The translations under genes were made by a program, and so were the position numbers. A stretch of DNA of 64,000 bases from Epiperipatus broadwayi (lineage: Eukaryota; Onychophora; Udeonychophora; Euonychophora; Peripatidae). Each line of letters begins with the position of its first letter. Within the stretch, counting starts at the first letter, position 1. The stretch lies in the NCBI GenBank assembly GCA_028023455.1, contig JAQFVV010012434.1, forward strand, positions 6,478,264 through 6,542,263. The letters run 5' to 3'. This document shows, in pieces, positions 22,001 through 33,608 of the stretch. The notes beneath the pieces were generated by a model. That model worked only from the letters and a program-made list of their open reading frames with translations. It was not told the DNA's origin and made no database searches.

Positions 22001-23736
22001 GAGAATATTTGGCATTTGAAATGTTTTATGGATTGGCAACACCATATAGTCCTTTTTCATTTTAAGAATGTAGGATCTTTGCCTCTGGTGCAATTATCCC
22101 TCATAATACCTCTAGAGTTTACATTAATAATTTTATTGTGTACTTCCATAATTTTCTGTTTTGATTAGAAGAATCCTAGTTTCTATGTGAGACTTTAGAT
22201 TCACATAGTAATGAAAGTTATTTGCAAGATGGGCTGTGAGAAAGCTGTCATCCATCCATCCTATGGTCAAAGAATCAATCTATAAGCCCAACTAATTCAA
22301 TTACTATATAAAGTGTAATTCATAAATATATTTAAAACTTTAAAATATAAATTGATAATTATAGATCAACAAAGAAAAGATATTTCTCACTTAATAACTT
22401 CCAACTAATAGATCAAACAATTTTTATCTGAATCAATTACTGTTTACCACCCATCAGTTATTAACAGTGAGTATTTAATTATAATTAATAATCCTATACT
22501 ATGTAAATACCACTTTATATATTAAAATAATGGTTGATAATATAGTTAAAGATTAAATATATATGCTGCAGCTATAAATTATGCTAATAAATTTAGATCC
22601 AAAGAAGCTCTGACATTTTAGGTGAAGCTTTACACCCTAAGATCAGGAATACAAAGCAATTACAAGCTATGCTAAAATAAAATTAACACACTAAAATGTA
22701 ATAATATTTATTAAAGAGAACTGTGGGTAACCTCAGTAGCTCTTTTAAAAACAAATGTTCATAGAAAAGGGCAACAGTGAACAAATAAATGATATCTCTT
22801 TAAGGGTTTCTCTCATCTTTTGTTGCAATAATATTACTAAAATTGGCCAAATATTTTTTCAGTTCTAAAAGAATCCATTTAGGCATAAGTGATATTTTCT
22901 AATCAAAGACAAATATCAAAAGCAGTCATTATTGGTGGATTTGAGAATAGTAAAAATTTTAACCATCTTGTGCTAAGGAAACTGCCAACAGATATCTTGA
23001 TGCAAAGTGGGTGAAAATAAGATGGTAGTCTTCTCTTAGCATGTTGAAACTGCTTGAGGGTGTAATTTTTATGCAAATGCTTCATAAAAAAGTAGTATTT
23101 TGCAGTGAACTTTTGCATTGTTTTTATAGGAGGGCAGACTTATTTCCATTATAAAGATTATTTACTTCAAGAAGTGTGATATCAAAAAGTTCATTAGCCA
23201 CTAGCTCTAATACTACTTTTTCAAAATCAGAGATACTTAAAAAATACTAGAGTCTAATGCTAGAAACTCAACATTTACACAGAGATAGTGATGTTTCAGT
23301 AATTAACCATGCTATATTTTAAGCCTACAGTATTAGTATTATTATTTTTTAACAGTCTTGAAATTCAGGTAAAATCTAAAGGTCTCTAAAAATAAAACTT
23401 CAGCTTTTTCTACCAATCTATTAATATATTGCATTTTGAAATATGTGTATGTATTTAAAATGTTGTCAGTTAATTATTGCTGTTAGTTTTTATATAACAC
23501 GAGCTATGTATATTTTTGAGTTTCTGAATTTAGGTTTTGGAATGTATGAAGATTCTGATTTTGTAGAATAAATAATTGTCAGAACTGATAATTAACAGAC
23601 TTTTTGAGTGTATAAGAATTTGTAAGTCTAAATTATAAATTTAATTTTATACTTTACATGTTGAATGCAATAACAATCATTCCTTTATAAAATGTTTATC
23701 TCCATTAACTACTATATATATATGCACTTTTTTTAG
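22001..23736. other. Mlx intron, AT-rich
   Basis: No further gene or repeat recognised; the 5' part of the fossil LINE may extend into it. Confidence 0.4.
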
Positions 23737-23836
23737 CAATAGATTATATACAGTTTCTTATTCAACAAAAAAAAAAACAAGAAGAAGATTTAGATAGTTT
23801 GAAAAAAGAAGTGATTGCATTGGAAATCATGAAAAG
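23737..23836 (+). CDS. Mlx: Mlx coding exon: helix 2 and leucine zipper
   Basis: Follows CTTTTTTTAG and ends AAAAG/GTATAT. The translation starts SIDYIQFLIQQKKKQEEDLD and continues SLKKEVIALEIMK, matching vertebrate MLX (TIDYIQFLHKEKKKQEEEV, then TLRKDVTALKIMK). Heptad-spaced hydrophobic residues give the zipper that pairs with Mondo/ChREBP or MXD/MNT partners. The length is 100 bases: 2 + 32 codons + 2, in phase with its neighbours. A run of A residues encodes KKK and lies in a homopolymer, so read errors could falsely break this frame; here it is intact. Confidence 0.95.
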
Positions 23837-24239
23837 GTATATTATAAAATCTTTTTTTTAATATATATATATAGATTCTGTGTATTCTTGACATTGGATT
23901 CCAAGTCTTTGCATTAATACTGAAATCATGGATAGTAGCGAAGTTATATATATATTGTAATGATAATCAATCATTACAACGCTTGTAATATCAAAATTTT
24001 TATAATTCATCCTAAACATAATAAACGCTATGATGATGATGAGCATTGAAATGCTACTTTCATTCAAGAAATAATATTTCTGGAAAAATCATCAATGATC
24101 ATCATCATCTTGATGTATATTTGTTAGTCCAGCATGCCCTTCAGAGAATTGCATTAATTCTCAGGTTCTCATCTGATCCTTCGTGTCAGCCGCGGTATGG
24201 CGCAACGTTCCCGGGCTAGCGATTCTTTATTAATATTGA

Positions 24240-26115
24240 CTTTTTTTTTTGTTTACAAAGTTTACTTTCTTTCGTTTCTGAATTATTTTTCCCAAATAAT
24301 ATTTTTGACAATGGGGATAATAATAGTTGTTTTTTTAATTTTTATTGACAACAGGGTCTTTTTTGGTGTGTGTTCAAATAGTAATTTGTGTTTTTTTTAA
24401 ATAGTATTACTGTTTTTGTAAAATTGGATTGACAAAATTCAAGAGAGAACGAGTTTTTTTGATGGATCTTTAAATAATAATTTACATTACTTTGATAGGT
24501 TTACATTTGATTGCCGACAACAATTAGTGGGAGGGGTGTTTTTGTGTACAATTAAATAATAATTTATGTTACTTTTATAGGGATGTTTTTGTGTACGATT
24601 AAATAATAATTTACATTACTTTTATAGGTTTACATTTGATTGCCGACAACAATTATTGGGAGAAGTAGTTTTTTTTTTTCGTGTGCGTGTGTATGTTTAA
24701 ATAGAAATTTAAGTTACTTTTATTGGTTTACATTTGATTGACAACCAATTTGACTTCCTTTCGTTTATAAATTATGGTTTTGGTTCTACAAATAAATTTT
24801 TGTGACAATGGGATAATAATAGTTGTTGTTTGTTTAATTGTTACTGACAAGAGGGTGTTTTTTGGTGTATGTTCAAATAGTAATTTGGGTTACGTTTAAA
24901 TAATAAGTTACGGTCTTACTTTTATTGGTTTACATTTGATTGACACTAATTATTGGGAGGGGTGTTTTTTTTTTGTGTATGATTGTAGACAACAATTATT
25001 GGGAGAAGGGGTGTAACCGTTTAAAGAATAGGTTATGTTACTTTTAGTGGTGGTGTACATTTGATTGACAATAATTAGTGAGAGGGGTGGGTGTTTTTGG
25101 GTGATGATTAAATACTAATTTACGTTCCTTTTATTTTACATTTGATTGCCGACAACAATTATTGGGAGAAAAGGATTGTTTTTTTTGTGTATGTTTAAGG
25201 GTTTTTTTTTGTGTGTATGTTTAAATCAAAATTTAAGTTACTTTTATTTGTTACATTTGATTGACAACCGATTTGACTTTCTTTTTTTTTTCATTTATAA
25301 ATTATTGTTTTGGTTTCCCAAAAATCTAATATTTTTGACAATGGGACAATAATAGTTGTTGTTTCTTTCATTTTTATTGACAAGAGGGTCTGTTTGGTGT
25401 ATGTTCAAATAGTAATTTGGGTTACATTTAAAAAATAATTGGTTTACCTTACTTTTAGTACTTTACATTTGATTGCCAACAACAATTAGTGGGAGGGGTG
25501 TTTTTGTGTACGATTAAAGAATAATTTACGTTACTTTTATTTTTTACATTTGATTGCCGACAACAATTATTGGGAGAAAGGGTTTTGTGTTTTTTTTGTT
25601 TGTGTGTATGTTTAAATCAAAATTTAAGTTACTTTTATTGGTTACCATTTGATTGACAACCGATTTGACTTTCTTTTTTTCCTTTATAAATTATTTGGGT
25701 CTTCCCAAATAATATTTGGCTTGACAATGGGACAATAGTAGTTGTTTCTTTAATTTTTATTGACAAGAGCGGATCTTTTTTGGTGTATGTTCAAATAGTA
25801 ATTTGGGTTTTGTTTAAATAATAATTTACGGTCTTACTTTTATTGGTTTACATTTGATTGCCGATAACAATTAGTGGGAGGGTTTTTTTTTTTTTGTATA
25901 TGATTAAAGAATAATTGACGTTCCTTTTATTTGACCATTTGATTGCCGACGACAACAATTATTGGAAGAAGCGGGGTTTTTTGGGCTATGTTTAAATAAA
26001 CATTTTAGTTACTTCTTTTATTTTACATTTGATTGCCGATGACAACAATTATTGGGAGAAGGGATGTATGTTTAAATAAAAATTGAAGTTACTTTTATTT
26101 TTTACATTTGACAAA
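24240..26115. repeat. Higher-order minisatellite inside the Merlin-like element
   Basis: About 14 recurrences of TTACATTTGATTGCCGACAA, usually followed by AACAATTATTGGGAGAA and a TTTAAATA...TTAAGTTACTTTTATT segment. A second motif, TTTATAAATTATT...TTTGACAATGGGA, recurs at about 24.28, 24.77, 25.29 and 25.69 kb, giving a higher-order period of roughly 400-520 bp. Strand asymmetry is strong (G+T on the + strand). The array has replaced whatever the parent transposon carried here. Confidence 0.8.
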
Positions 26116-26196
26116 GGCCATTTGGAATCCCTCAAACAAGCTACCCTTTACGAAGTGAACATTTCTATCGGCAACAACGAGACTTACAAATGAAAG

Positions 26197-26400
26197 TCAA
26201 AAGATGTTTTTGGACCTCAAATCTGCATATATTTGCCACACAATCCAATCTTTTCTTTCAGCAGCAGGATGTTTTTTTTTCTGCTGTAGAAATATTTCAG
26301 CGCCGGCTTCCGTGTCTGGCAATTCCCATCTTTTCAAATTTTCTGTGTTGGAATTAGCCATCTTTTTGGTCTCATTATTTCTCGTTAAAATGTGACTCAA
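26197..26400 (-). pseudogene. Merlin-type transposase N-terminal relic
   Basis: A 67-codon frame. From its internal Met it reads MANSNTENLKRWELPDTEAG, then EIFLQQKKKHPAAERKDW. Copy X of the Merlin elements reads MADDHSVLKFLDLP, then FLQPKKNILPTQKN. The shared spacing MA..., (E/D)LP, A, FLQ.KK, P supports common origin by eye. The frame stops at KNIF, where the array begins about 80 bases further on. Catalytic parts are missing. Confidence 0.5.
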
Positions 26401-26719
26401 AGCGTGATCGTTAAAAATTTTACACTATCCCACCATAATCGAGAATTTAGGAGGCTTACAGCTTTATGAGGAACAATCACGACACTGTTAAAATTGTTAA
26501 AAGGTAACAGTACATCAATTCGTCTTAAAAAAAAAAGAGGCCCCAATGAAAATTTAAATAATTTTGACACGATCAACTTATCACACCCTCGTACGATATT
26601 GTTACATAAAATACATAACACAGCATTACGATGTAGTGTGTGACACAAACAACTACGGCATTTTCCTCTGCTTTTGGCATCGGAAAAAGCCACACTGTTA
26701 GCTGCTAAGCTGATTTAAC

Positions 26720-26845
26720 ACTCTTTCTAGGTTTTATCGTAGAAAGAAGACTTAACTCCGAGTTAACACTCTACCTTTTAGTGTAGAAAGAAGACTTAAC
26801 TCCGAGTTAACAATCTTTCTAGGATTTATTTCAGAAAGAATGCTT
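26720..26845. repeat. Short tandem repeat at right end of Merlin-like element
   Basis: Two and a half copies of a roughly 54-bp unit containing GTAGAAAGAAGACTTAACTC, followed by CGAGTTAACA, at about 26738 and 26792, then a degenerate third. It lies between the transposase relic and the right terminal repeat. Confidence 0.7.
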
Positions 26846-26952
26846 ATTAAAGGTTTGGGTGCGGCTGCGGAAATGGCATATTTCTAGAAGTTTAGCTAGA
26901 AATAGCGCCATCCCGCGGCTGACATGAAGGATCAGATGACAACCAATTCTCA

Positions 26953-27765
26953 TGTTTAATGGTATATTAATAGTTTATATTTGGAACAAATTCAAACAGC
27001 AAAATAATTATATTTGATAACAAAATAACATAAATAAAGAAATTGTTGTTTATATATTTGCAACTACCTAAAAATCATAAAATAAATATAATACGAAATA
27101 TTAAAATTAACAAATAATCATAAGCCCTAGATTTAAGTATAATTAACCAATACTAATAGAATTGTAAAGTATTATATTTGAATCTAAAAGAAAAGTCTTA
27201 CCCATATAATAAATGTTTTTATCATGGTTTGGTTGTTATCATATGCTTAAGAGACTGCTTGTTATACACATCTTTGATAATAGTCTATACAAATGCAGTC
27301 TTTCTCCACTATAATTGACATTCTTGGACATCAGTGACTGTAGATAAAGAAAATGAGTCTCACTATAGACAAGTATATTATAGGTCTTATGGCAGATTCT
27401 TTTATTTTTACAGCATGATTTTATTCTTGCAAGCAGGTGAAATTGAATCTTATGTATGATTAATGTTCATATCTAGATGAAACTACATAGTTATAGTTTT
27501 TCTATGGATGTACCTCCGGTTTCTTAGCGACACATGGCAAATACTTTACTAATTGCAAATATCATAATTGCTGCTTTAGATGTAGTACTGAATAATACTT
27601 TTAAACAACCAGATGTTAATCAGCAGTTTAAAGCTATTATACCACAAGAATCTGTAGGAAAAGTATTTTAATTGACAGTCTTCCTTTTCTATGGAAGGTA
27701 GTTACAATACCTGTCCCATCAGACTTATTCTTTGACTGTTTATAATCATTTTTCTTTTCTATTTA
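26953..27765. other. Mlx intron between two elements
   Basis: AT-rich; nothing recognised. Confidence 0.5.
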
Positions 27766-27770
27766 CAATC

Positions 27771-28461
27771 TGTTATATCCGCCAGTCTGACTGTGCCAAT
27801 GTTATATCCGCAAGTATGACTGTGCGGTCAGCAAATAACTATGTTCAATTCCCACGATGTTCTCTTGCAACAAATGCTCTGAATACACTCTGTATTCTCT
27901 GCAACGGATGCTCTCCAAACGAATGCTCTGCCACGGATGCTCTCCAACGAATGGTCTGCAACGGATGCTCTCCAATGAATGGTCTGCAAACGGATGCTCC
28001 GCAACGAATGGTCTGCAACGAATGCTCTCAATATCTCCGTTGCAATCTCCCCATCTCTGTGGGCTCTTTCAGCTACACCCGTGGACTACATTTCCATTGG
28101 GCGTTGGTCATTAACCGCAAGCACTGATGTGAGATATCTCTACTTAAATACTGCCTCTAATACTGCGTGACTCTCTACTGGAGTTGTCCTCTAATTACTG
28201 CCCTGCGTAATTGTTACCCAGTCTTCTTATCGCTTTCTGATAACTGCAACAATCTATCAATACACCGTCCAATAAGGTAACGTCTCTTATCTAAAAATAT
28301 TTGCAATCAGCAAATATTTCTTGGAATTGTCGATCACCATTATGTCAATGCCTTAATTAAATTCCACAGTTATCAGCGCGCGATCTAAAAACAACTTCTT
28401 GAATACATTCTAGTTTTTCTGGAGTGCACAAACATGTCTGCCATTTTTAAAAAATACTACA
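27771..28461 (-). repeat. 3' LTR of TRIM-like element
   Basis: The partner of the repeat at 28754-29460, with identical ends. It is 16 bp shorter, largely because of different numbers of the 14-bp CGAATG-type repeats at about 27896-28030. Confidence 0.88.
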
Positions 28462-28475
28462 CCTTCCTCCACTCC
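28462..28475 (-). other. Polypurine tract of TRIM-like element
   Basis: GGAGTGGAGGAAGG on the - strand, immediately before the TGTAGTAT start of the 3' LTR, the place and composition expected of a plus-strand primer. Confidence 0.75.
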
Positions 28476-28740
28476 AGAAAAACTCTTGTTGCGATTCCTT
28501 GGCATTGTTTTCTATTCCTACTTTCCTGTTATTTCACTCAGAAATGTTCGATTCAAACTGCTGCTGAAACTTTTTCGCCATTTATGTTCAATGGTGACTG
28601 CGCAAGCATGGTGGGCCTCAGCTTCCGATGTTAACTGCGCAAGCGTTTTATACTAACTGGGATTTTCATTTTCACCAGGTTTCCCCATTTATAGCTAAAC
28701 TTGTTGTTCAAAACTTATTCGCTACTCACAGGTTCCAAAT

Positions 28741-28752
28741 GCGACTGCGCCA
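28741..28752 (-). other. Primer-binding site, tRNA-Ser type
   Basis: TGGCGCAGTCGC on the - strand, one base after the LTR end. TGGCGCAGTCG is the complement of a tRNA 3' end CGACTGCG plus CCA, as in insect serine tRNAs with GCAGTCG acceptor arms. Several insect Gypsy-type elements use this primer. Confidence 0.75.
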
Positions 28753-28753
28753 A

Positions 28754-29460
28754 TGTTATATCCGCCAGTCTGACTATGCCAATGTTATATCGGCAAGTAT
28801 GACTGTGCAGTCAGCAAATAACTATGTTCAATTCCCATGATGTTCTCTTGCAATGAATGCTCTGCTGCGGATGCTCTTCAACAAATGGTCTGCAGCAAAT
28901 GCTCTGAATACACTCTGTATTCTCTGCAACGGATGCTCTCCAAACGAATGGTCTTCAACGAATGCTCTCCAATGAATGGTCTGCAACGAATGCTCTCCAA
29001 CGAATGGTCTGCAACGAATGCTCTCAATATCTCCGCTGCGGTCTCCCCATTTCTGTGGGCTCTTTCAGCTACACCCATGGACTACATTTCCATTGGGCGC
29101 TGATCATTAACTGCAAGCACTGATGCGAGATATCTCTACTTAAATACTGCCTCTAATACTGTGTGACTGCTCTCTACTGGAGTTGTCCTCTAATTACTGC
29201 CCTGCATAGTTGTTACCCAGTCTTCTTATCGCTTTCTGATAACTGCAACAATCAATCAATGCGCCATCCAATAAGGTAACGTCTCTTATCTAGAAATATT
29301 TGCAATCAGCAAATATTTCTTGGAATTGTCGATCGCCATTACGTCAATGCCTTAATTAAATTCCACAGTTATCAGCACGTAATCTAAAAACAACCTCTCG
29401 AATACATTCTAGTTTTTCCGGAGTGCACAAACATGTCTGCCATTTTTACAAAATACTACA
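28754..29460 (-). repeat. 5' LTR of TRIM-like element
   Basis: In element sense it starts TGTAGTATTTTGTAAAAATG and ends GGCGGATATAACA. Its + strand interior (about 28850-29030) contains AACGAATGCTCTCC / AACGAATGGTCTGC repeats. It matches 27771-28461 over its whole length, with scattered substitutions and a changed repeat count. Confidence 0.88.
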
Positions 29461-29465
29461 CAATC

Positions 29466-30440
29466 ATTCTTATTTCTCTCAGCATTTTCTCTTCTTTCTT
29501 TTTGGAGGCAGTCCTCACTACTGTCTTCTCTGATTTGAGGCTAAAAATTATTGTTGTTTTCAAATCTATTTATACTTTTGTTCTATAGCAAGACCACTAT
29601 ATTCCATCATTCTAAGCTTTTAGTGGTATCTATTTTTACTTGATAAAATGTTATCACACTGGACAATCTAATTAACTCTGAATTAATTTATATTGGAATG
29701 TCTTCCAAAACACCTTTATGTTAAATTCGAATACAATAATATAATTACAAAAAACATGTTTCTTTCATGTTCAGATTTTAGTCATAGTTTTCCAAATAAT
29801 TATAAAATAGCTTTTATTTATGGTGACTGGGGAGAAAGAAAAAAATTACAAATCTTTGAAATCCATACTCTAACTTCTCTAATTTTAATTTCTATATAAT
29901 TTTCAATTAAATATCTGTATATTCTTTCAAATTTGTCATAAATAAAAAAAAAAGCAATTTATTTCATTAATCCTCGTCCAGACTTTTTTTTTTAAATTAC
30001 TGCATACATTTGCATGTCAAATAGTAAATTTAAATAAATCAACTATATTCTCTTCCCCTTCACTATACCGATTATAATTTCACAGTTTTTAATTTTACAT
30101 TTTTACATAATATAAAATGTTTTGAAGACTTATTAAATCTATTAACCAGTAACCTTTTTTTTTTTGTTAGACTGATATAAGTACATATTACATATATATG
30201 TCAAATATGCTCGCATACATACTGCAACCTGTAAAATTTATAAATCTGTTTATTATATTGTTTTATTAAGTTGACTTATAATTTGGTGACAGGGTAATCT
30301 TGTAATGCAAATTATTACAATATTTATATATATGCATGTATATGTGTTTTTAACATGTTAATATAGACATTGTTATATGTGCAGTATGAATACATACCTA
30401 TGACAAAGTTTTATTAAAAATTAGGCATATTAAGTAAGAT
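29466..30440. other. Mlx intron, AT-rich
   Basis: No gene or repeat recognised. Confidence 0.5.
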
Positions 30441-32225
30441 ATTGTAAAATGGTATGGAAAAAAGTTGAAAATGATATAAGAAAGTATAACTGTGAAATAG
30501 CAAGGAAAGCTGTAGAAGAAAATAAAAGTCTCAAGAATGTTAAACAACATTTTGGTATTGGTAGGAAATTTATATCTGCAATAAGAAAAAAAGATGGAAT
30601 TATTACTAAAAAGAGAGATGACATCATGAAATTGGTAGAAGATTTTTATCAAGAATTATATAATAATAAAGAACAAGTACCTCCTATATCTATTACATCT
30701 TCCGAATTGCCCAGAATTTTAAATGAAGAAGTGAGACATGCAATTAAATGTATGAAGAAAGGAAAGGCTCCAGGAAATGATGGAATTATAATTGATATAT
30801 TAAAAGAAAGAGGTGAAGAAATAGAAACAATTTTAGCAAAGTTATATACCAAATGTCTAAATGATAAAGATGTACCGGAAGATTGGAAGAATGCAGTAAT
30901 AATATTAATATTTAAAAAAGGTGATAAAGAAGATATTAGAAATTACAGACCTATCAGCCTTTTATCAGTTTTATATAAAATTTTTACCAAGATAATTACA
31001 GCTCATCTACAGAGAACTTTGGATTTCCACCAACCAAGAGAACAAGCTGGATTTAAAAGTGGTTTTAATACAATAGATCGTATCCAGGTATTGAGAGAAG
31101 TCATAGAAAGGACAAATGAATATGAGTTGTCATTATGTTTTGGATTTGTAGATTATGAAAAGGCATTCGATTCTATTAACATTTCTTCAGTGATTAAAGC
31201 ATTGGATCATCAAGGTATAGATCCAGGATATTGTCATATTTTAAAGAATATTTATAAAAATGCAACAGCAACAATTAGATTACATAATGATATTGGAAAA
31301 ATCAACATTGAGAAAGGTGTAAAGTGAGGTGACTCCATATCTCCAAAACTTTTTACAGCAGTGCTGCAAGAAGTATTTTGTGGATTAAAATGGGAAACTA
31401 AAGGAATGAAAGTAAATGGAGAGTATTTAAGTCATTTAGATTTTGCAGATGATGTAGTTGTTTTTGCAAATAATGCTTCAGAGCTGCAGGAAATGTTGCA
31501 GGAGTTAGCAGATGAAAGTAGAAAAGTAGGACTAAAGATAAATGTTAAAAAGACTAAAGTAATGTTTAATTGATTTGCTCAAAATATGAAAATAAAGATT
31601 GATTATGAAGAATTAGAAGAAGTTAACAGTTACAAATACTTAGGTCAGATTATTAATACAGATGGAAACATAATGGAGGAAATTAATCATAGAATTAAAC
31701 TTGGTTGGAGTGCTTTTGGTAGAAATAACTTGATACTAAAAGGAAATATGCCTATGTGTTTGAAAAGAATGGTTTTTAACAAATGTGTTTTACCAGTTCT
31801 TACTTATGGATCTGAGACTTGGACACTTAATAGAAGAGCAATATAGAGACTTCAGACCACTCAAAGGAGTATGGAGAGATGTATGTTGGGAGTAACAAGA
31901 AGAGATCGAAAACGCAATGTATGGGTAAGACAACAAACAGGTGTTACTCACCTTATTGAAAAAATTAAAAGATTGAAATGGAGTTGGGCTGGACATATTG
32001 CTAGAAGAAATGATAATAGATGGACAATTGAAATTTTAAACTGGATTCCAAGAGATTGTAAAAGACCCAGAAAGAGACCACATGTGAGATGGATGGATGA
32101 AATAAGAAAATGTGCAGGGGTGTTGTGGAAAAGAGAAGCTAAAGATCGGAGAAGATGGATTAAACTTGGAGAGACCTTCATCCTGCAGTGGATTGATAAT
32201 GGTTGATGATGATGATGATGATGAT
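30441..32225 (+). pseudogene. 5'-truncated RTE LINE (RTE-3)
   Basis: Homology to RTE-1 begins abruptly at TTGTAAAATGG, before the RT core, so the endonuclease is lost. RT motifs follow: KGKAPGNDG, NYRPISLLS, FVDYEKAFD, FADD, YLGQIINTDG and the SWAGHIARR C-terminus, all in one frame. Three in-frame stops break it: TGA at about 31325 (after IEKGVK), TGA at about 31571 (CGA in RTE-2) and TAG at about 31844 (CAG or CAA in others). It keeps SRKVGLK without the 8-nt deletion. The end is a (GAT)n tail after QWIDNG-stop. It lies in sense orientation with Mlx. Confidence 0.92.
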
Positions 32226-33252
32226 TGTCAGAAATAATTTTAAGAAAAAATTTTTCTAATTTTGTTTTTCTAAAAGATTAAATCAAAGATTCTTACAAAG
32301 AGTAGATATTAAAATATAAAATATTTTTAACCTTTTTTTATTTTTTCTGCTAATAGTTGAAAGAATATTTTCTATTCTTTTTTTTGTAAATGGACAATTA
32401 AACGTACTTTTTTGCCCTCTCCTTTTTCTTGTAAATAAACAAGATAAATTAATTAAAGCTAAATAATTTTATCCACTTTTGTAAATAAATATGCTAACCA
32501 ATGACCAAGTAAATTTTTCTCTCCATTTGTAAATAAACAAGTATAAGTAAATTAGCTTAAACTTAAAATAATTTTATCTCCACTCCTTTTTTTTTTTGGA
32601 ATATACAAGTAGTATAAAATATTTTTTTTTTATGTCTAAAATTATTAATGAATTAGAAAGATGGGAGTTAAAAAATTTAATTTATTTTTCTGAAAAACAT
32701 TATATCATTCATATTGATATTTTGAACTTGCAATAAAAAAAAAATTATCAATTTCTATTTTTTTTTTTTTTAATTTTGTATTTATTTATTTTTTTTATTT
32801 ATGAATAAATGAAAACTTGGGCATTGAAATCATAGAAATGGTGAATGACTGTAAACAATATTTGTTGTTAGTGAATTTTTTAAAAGTTTTTATACTTGCG
32901 GTTAATTTACAAATAACTGTTGATTTTTTAACTTTGGATTCCAAGACATATAAGGAATTTTTGGTTTTGTAGAATGAAATATATATTATTAAAACTAATG
33001 GCGAATGTATTTTGGATTAGGAATATTAATATATTATACATAATTATTAGTAAAACCAAATAATAGCACTTGCCCCATGAATATGATTTTTTTATTATAA
33101 TATAATAGTGTATTATTAATTATTATATATATGTTAATTGCTGATAATAAAATTGAATGTAAGTACACACGCACATTTTGCTACTATTATGTATAATGTA
33201 AATATTATATATTGTGAGTAGTAAAATCACAGGTAATAAATATTTTAACATA
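32226..33252. other. Mlx intron, AT-rich
   Basis: Poly-T and poly-A rich, with TTTGTAAATAAAC(A) recurring loosely between 32380 and 32530. No gene recognised. Confidence 0.4.
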
Positions 33253-33608
33253 CAATTTATCCAAACAAAACACTTTTTAGCAAAACTTTTTATTTGTAAA
33301 TATACATACATCTACGTTTTGACCGACCTGCAGTCTTCTTCAGAGCTATGATATAATAAATAAAATAAAATACATAACTATATAATAACACCATAAAAAT
33401 GTAAACAATAAAAAACTAAAAACAACATAAAATATATTAAAAAAACAACTAATAAAACTGAAATAAATAATGTATCTTATTTTATTTTGTTCATTATATC
33501 ATGCTCTGCAGAAGACCGCGGTCAGTCGAAACATAAGGGTATGTATATATACAAATAAAGAGTTTTGCAAAAAAGTGTTTGAAGTAGTTTGGATAAATTA
33601 TATTTATA
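33253..33608. mobile_element. Foldback with hammerhead-like hairpins, second copy
   Basis: Arms ACAATTTATCCAAAC (about 33251) and GTTTGGATAAATTATA (about 33588) are inverted. On the - strand at 33316-33343 the left arm reads CTGAAGA, A, then GACTG/CGGTC closing a CAGGT loop, then AAAAC. On the + strand the right arm at 33506-33533 reads a decayed version ending GTCGAAAC. Both arms also share TTTGTAAATATACATAC-type sequence. It is the same family as 301-529. The interior is A-rich with no coding capacity. Confidence 0.6.

Larger units (their letters stand above)
24156..26952. mobile_element. Merlin-like element filled with minisatellite
   Basis: The element spans 24164-26944. The terminal inverted repeats are about 40 bp with three mismatches: GGTTCTCATCTGATCCTTC at the left and GGTTGTCATCTGATCCTTC on the - strand at the right, both continuing to TGTCAGCCGCGG.ATGGCGC. 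A perfect 8-bp target duplication AATTCTCA lies at 24156-24163 and 26945-26952. The right part carries the start of a transposase-like frame on the - strand that aligns with Merlin copy X. The left two thirds is a GT-rich tandem array. GG termini and the 8-bp duplication agree with Merlin; hAT is the main alternative. Confidence 0.8.
27766..29465 (-). mobile_element. TRIM-like miniature LTR retrotransposon, complete
   Basis: Two direct repeats, 27771-28461 (691 bp) and 28754-29460 (707 bp), flank only 292 bp. Both begin TGTTATATCCGCCAG and end AATACTACA on the + strand, i.e. TG...CA ends. A perfect 5-bp target duplication CAATC sits at 27766-27770 and 29461-29465. On the - strand a tRNA-Ser-type primer site follows one LTR and a polypurine tract precedes the other, fixing the orientation. 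No gag or pol is encoded, so it must be mobilised in trans. LTR length differs mainly through an internal 14-bp minisatellite. This structure defines TRIM-like elements, which are well known in plants and reported less often in animals. Confidence 0.9.

Noticed and set aside
24197-25352. Short + strand frames rich in Phe and Leu
   Set aside because: They come from the GT-rich tandem array in the Merlin-like element.
27732-29103. Open frames rich in Cys-Ser-Asn repeats (CNGCSP, CNECS)
   Set aside because: They are produced by the 14-bp minisatellite inside the LTRs; no start context, and they do not fit any protein family.
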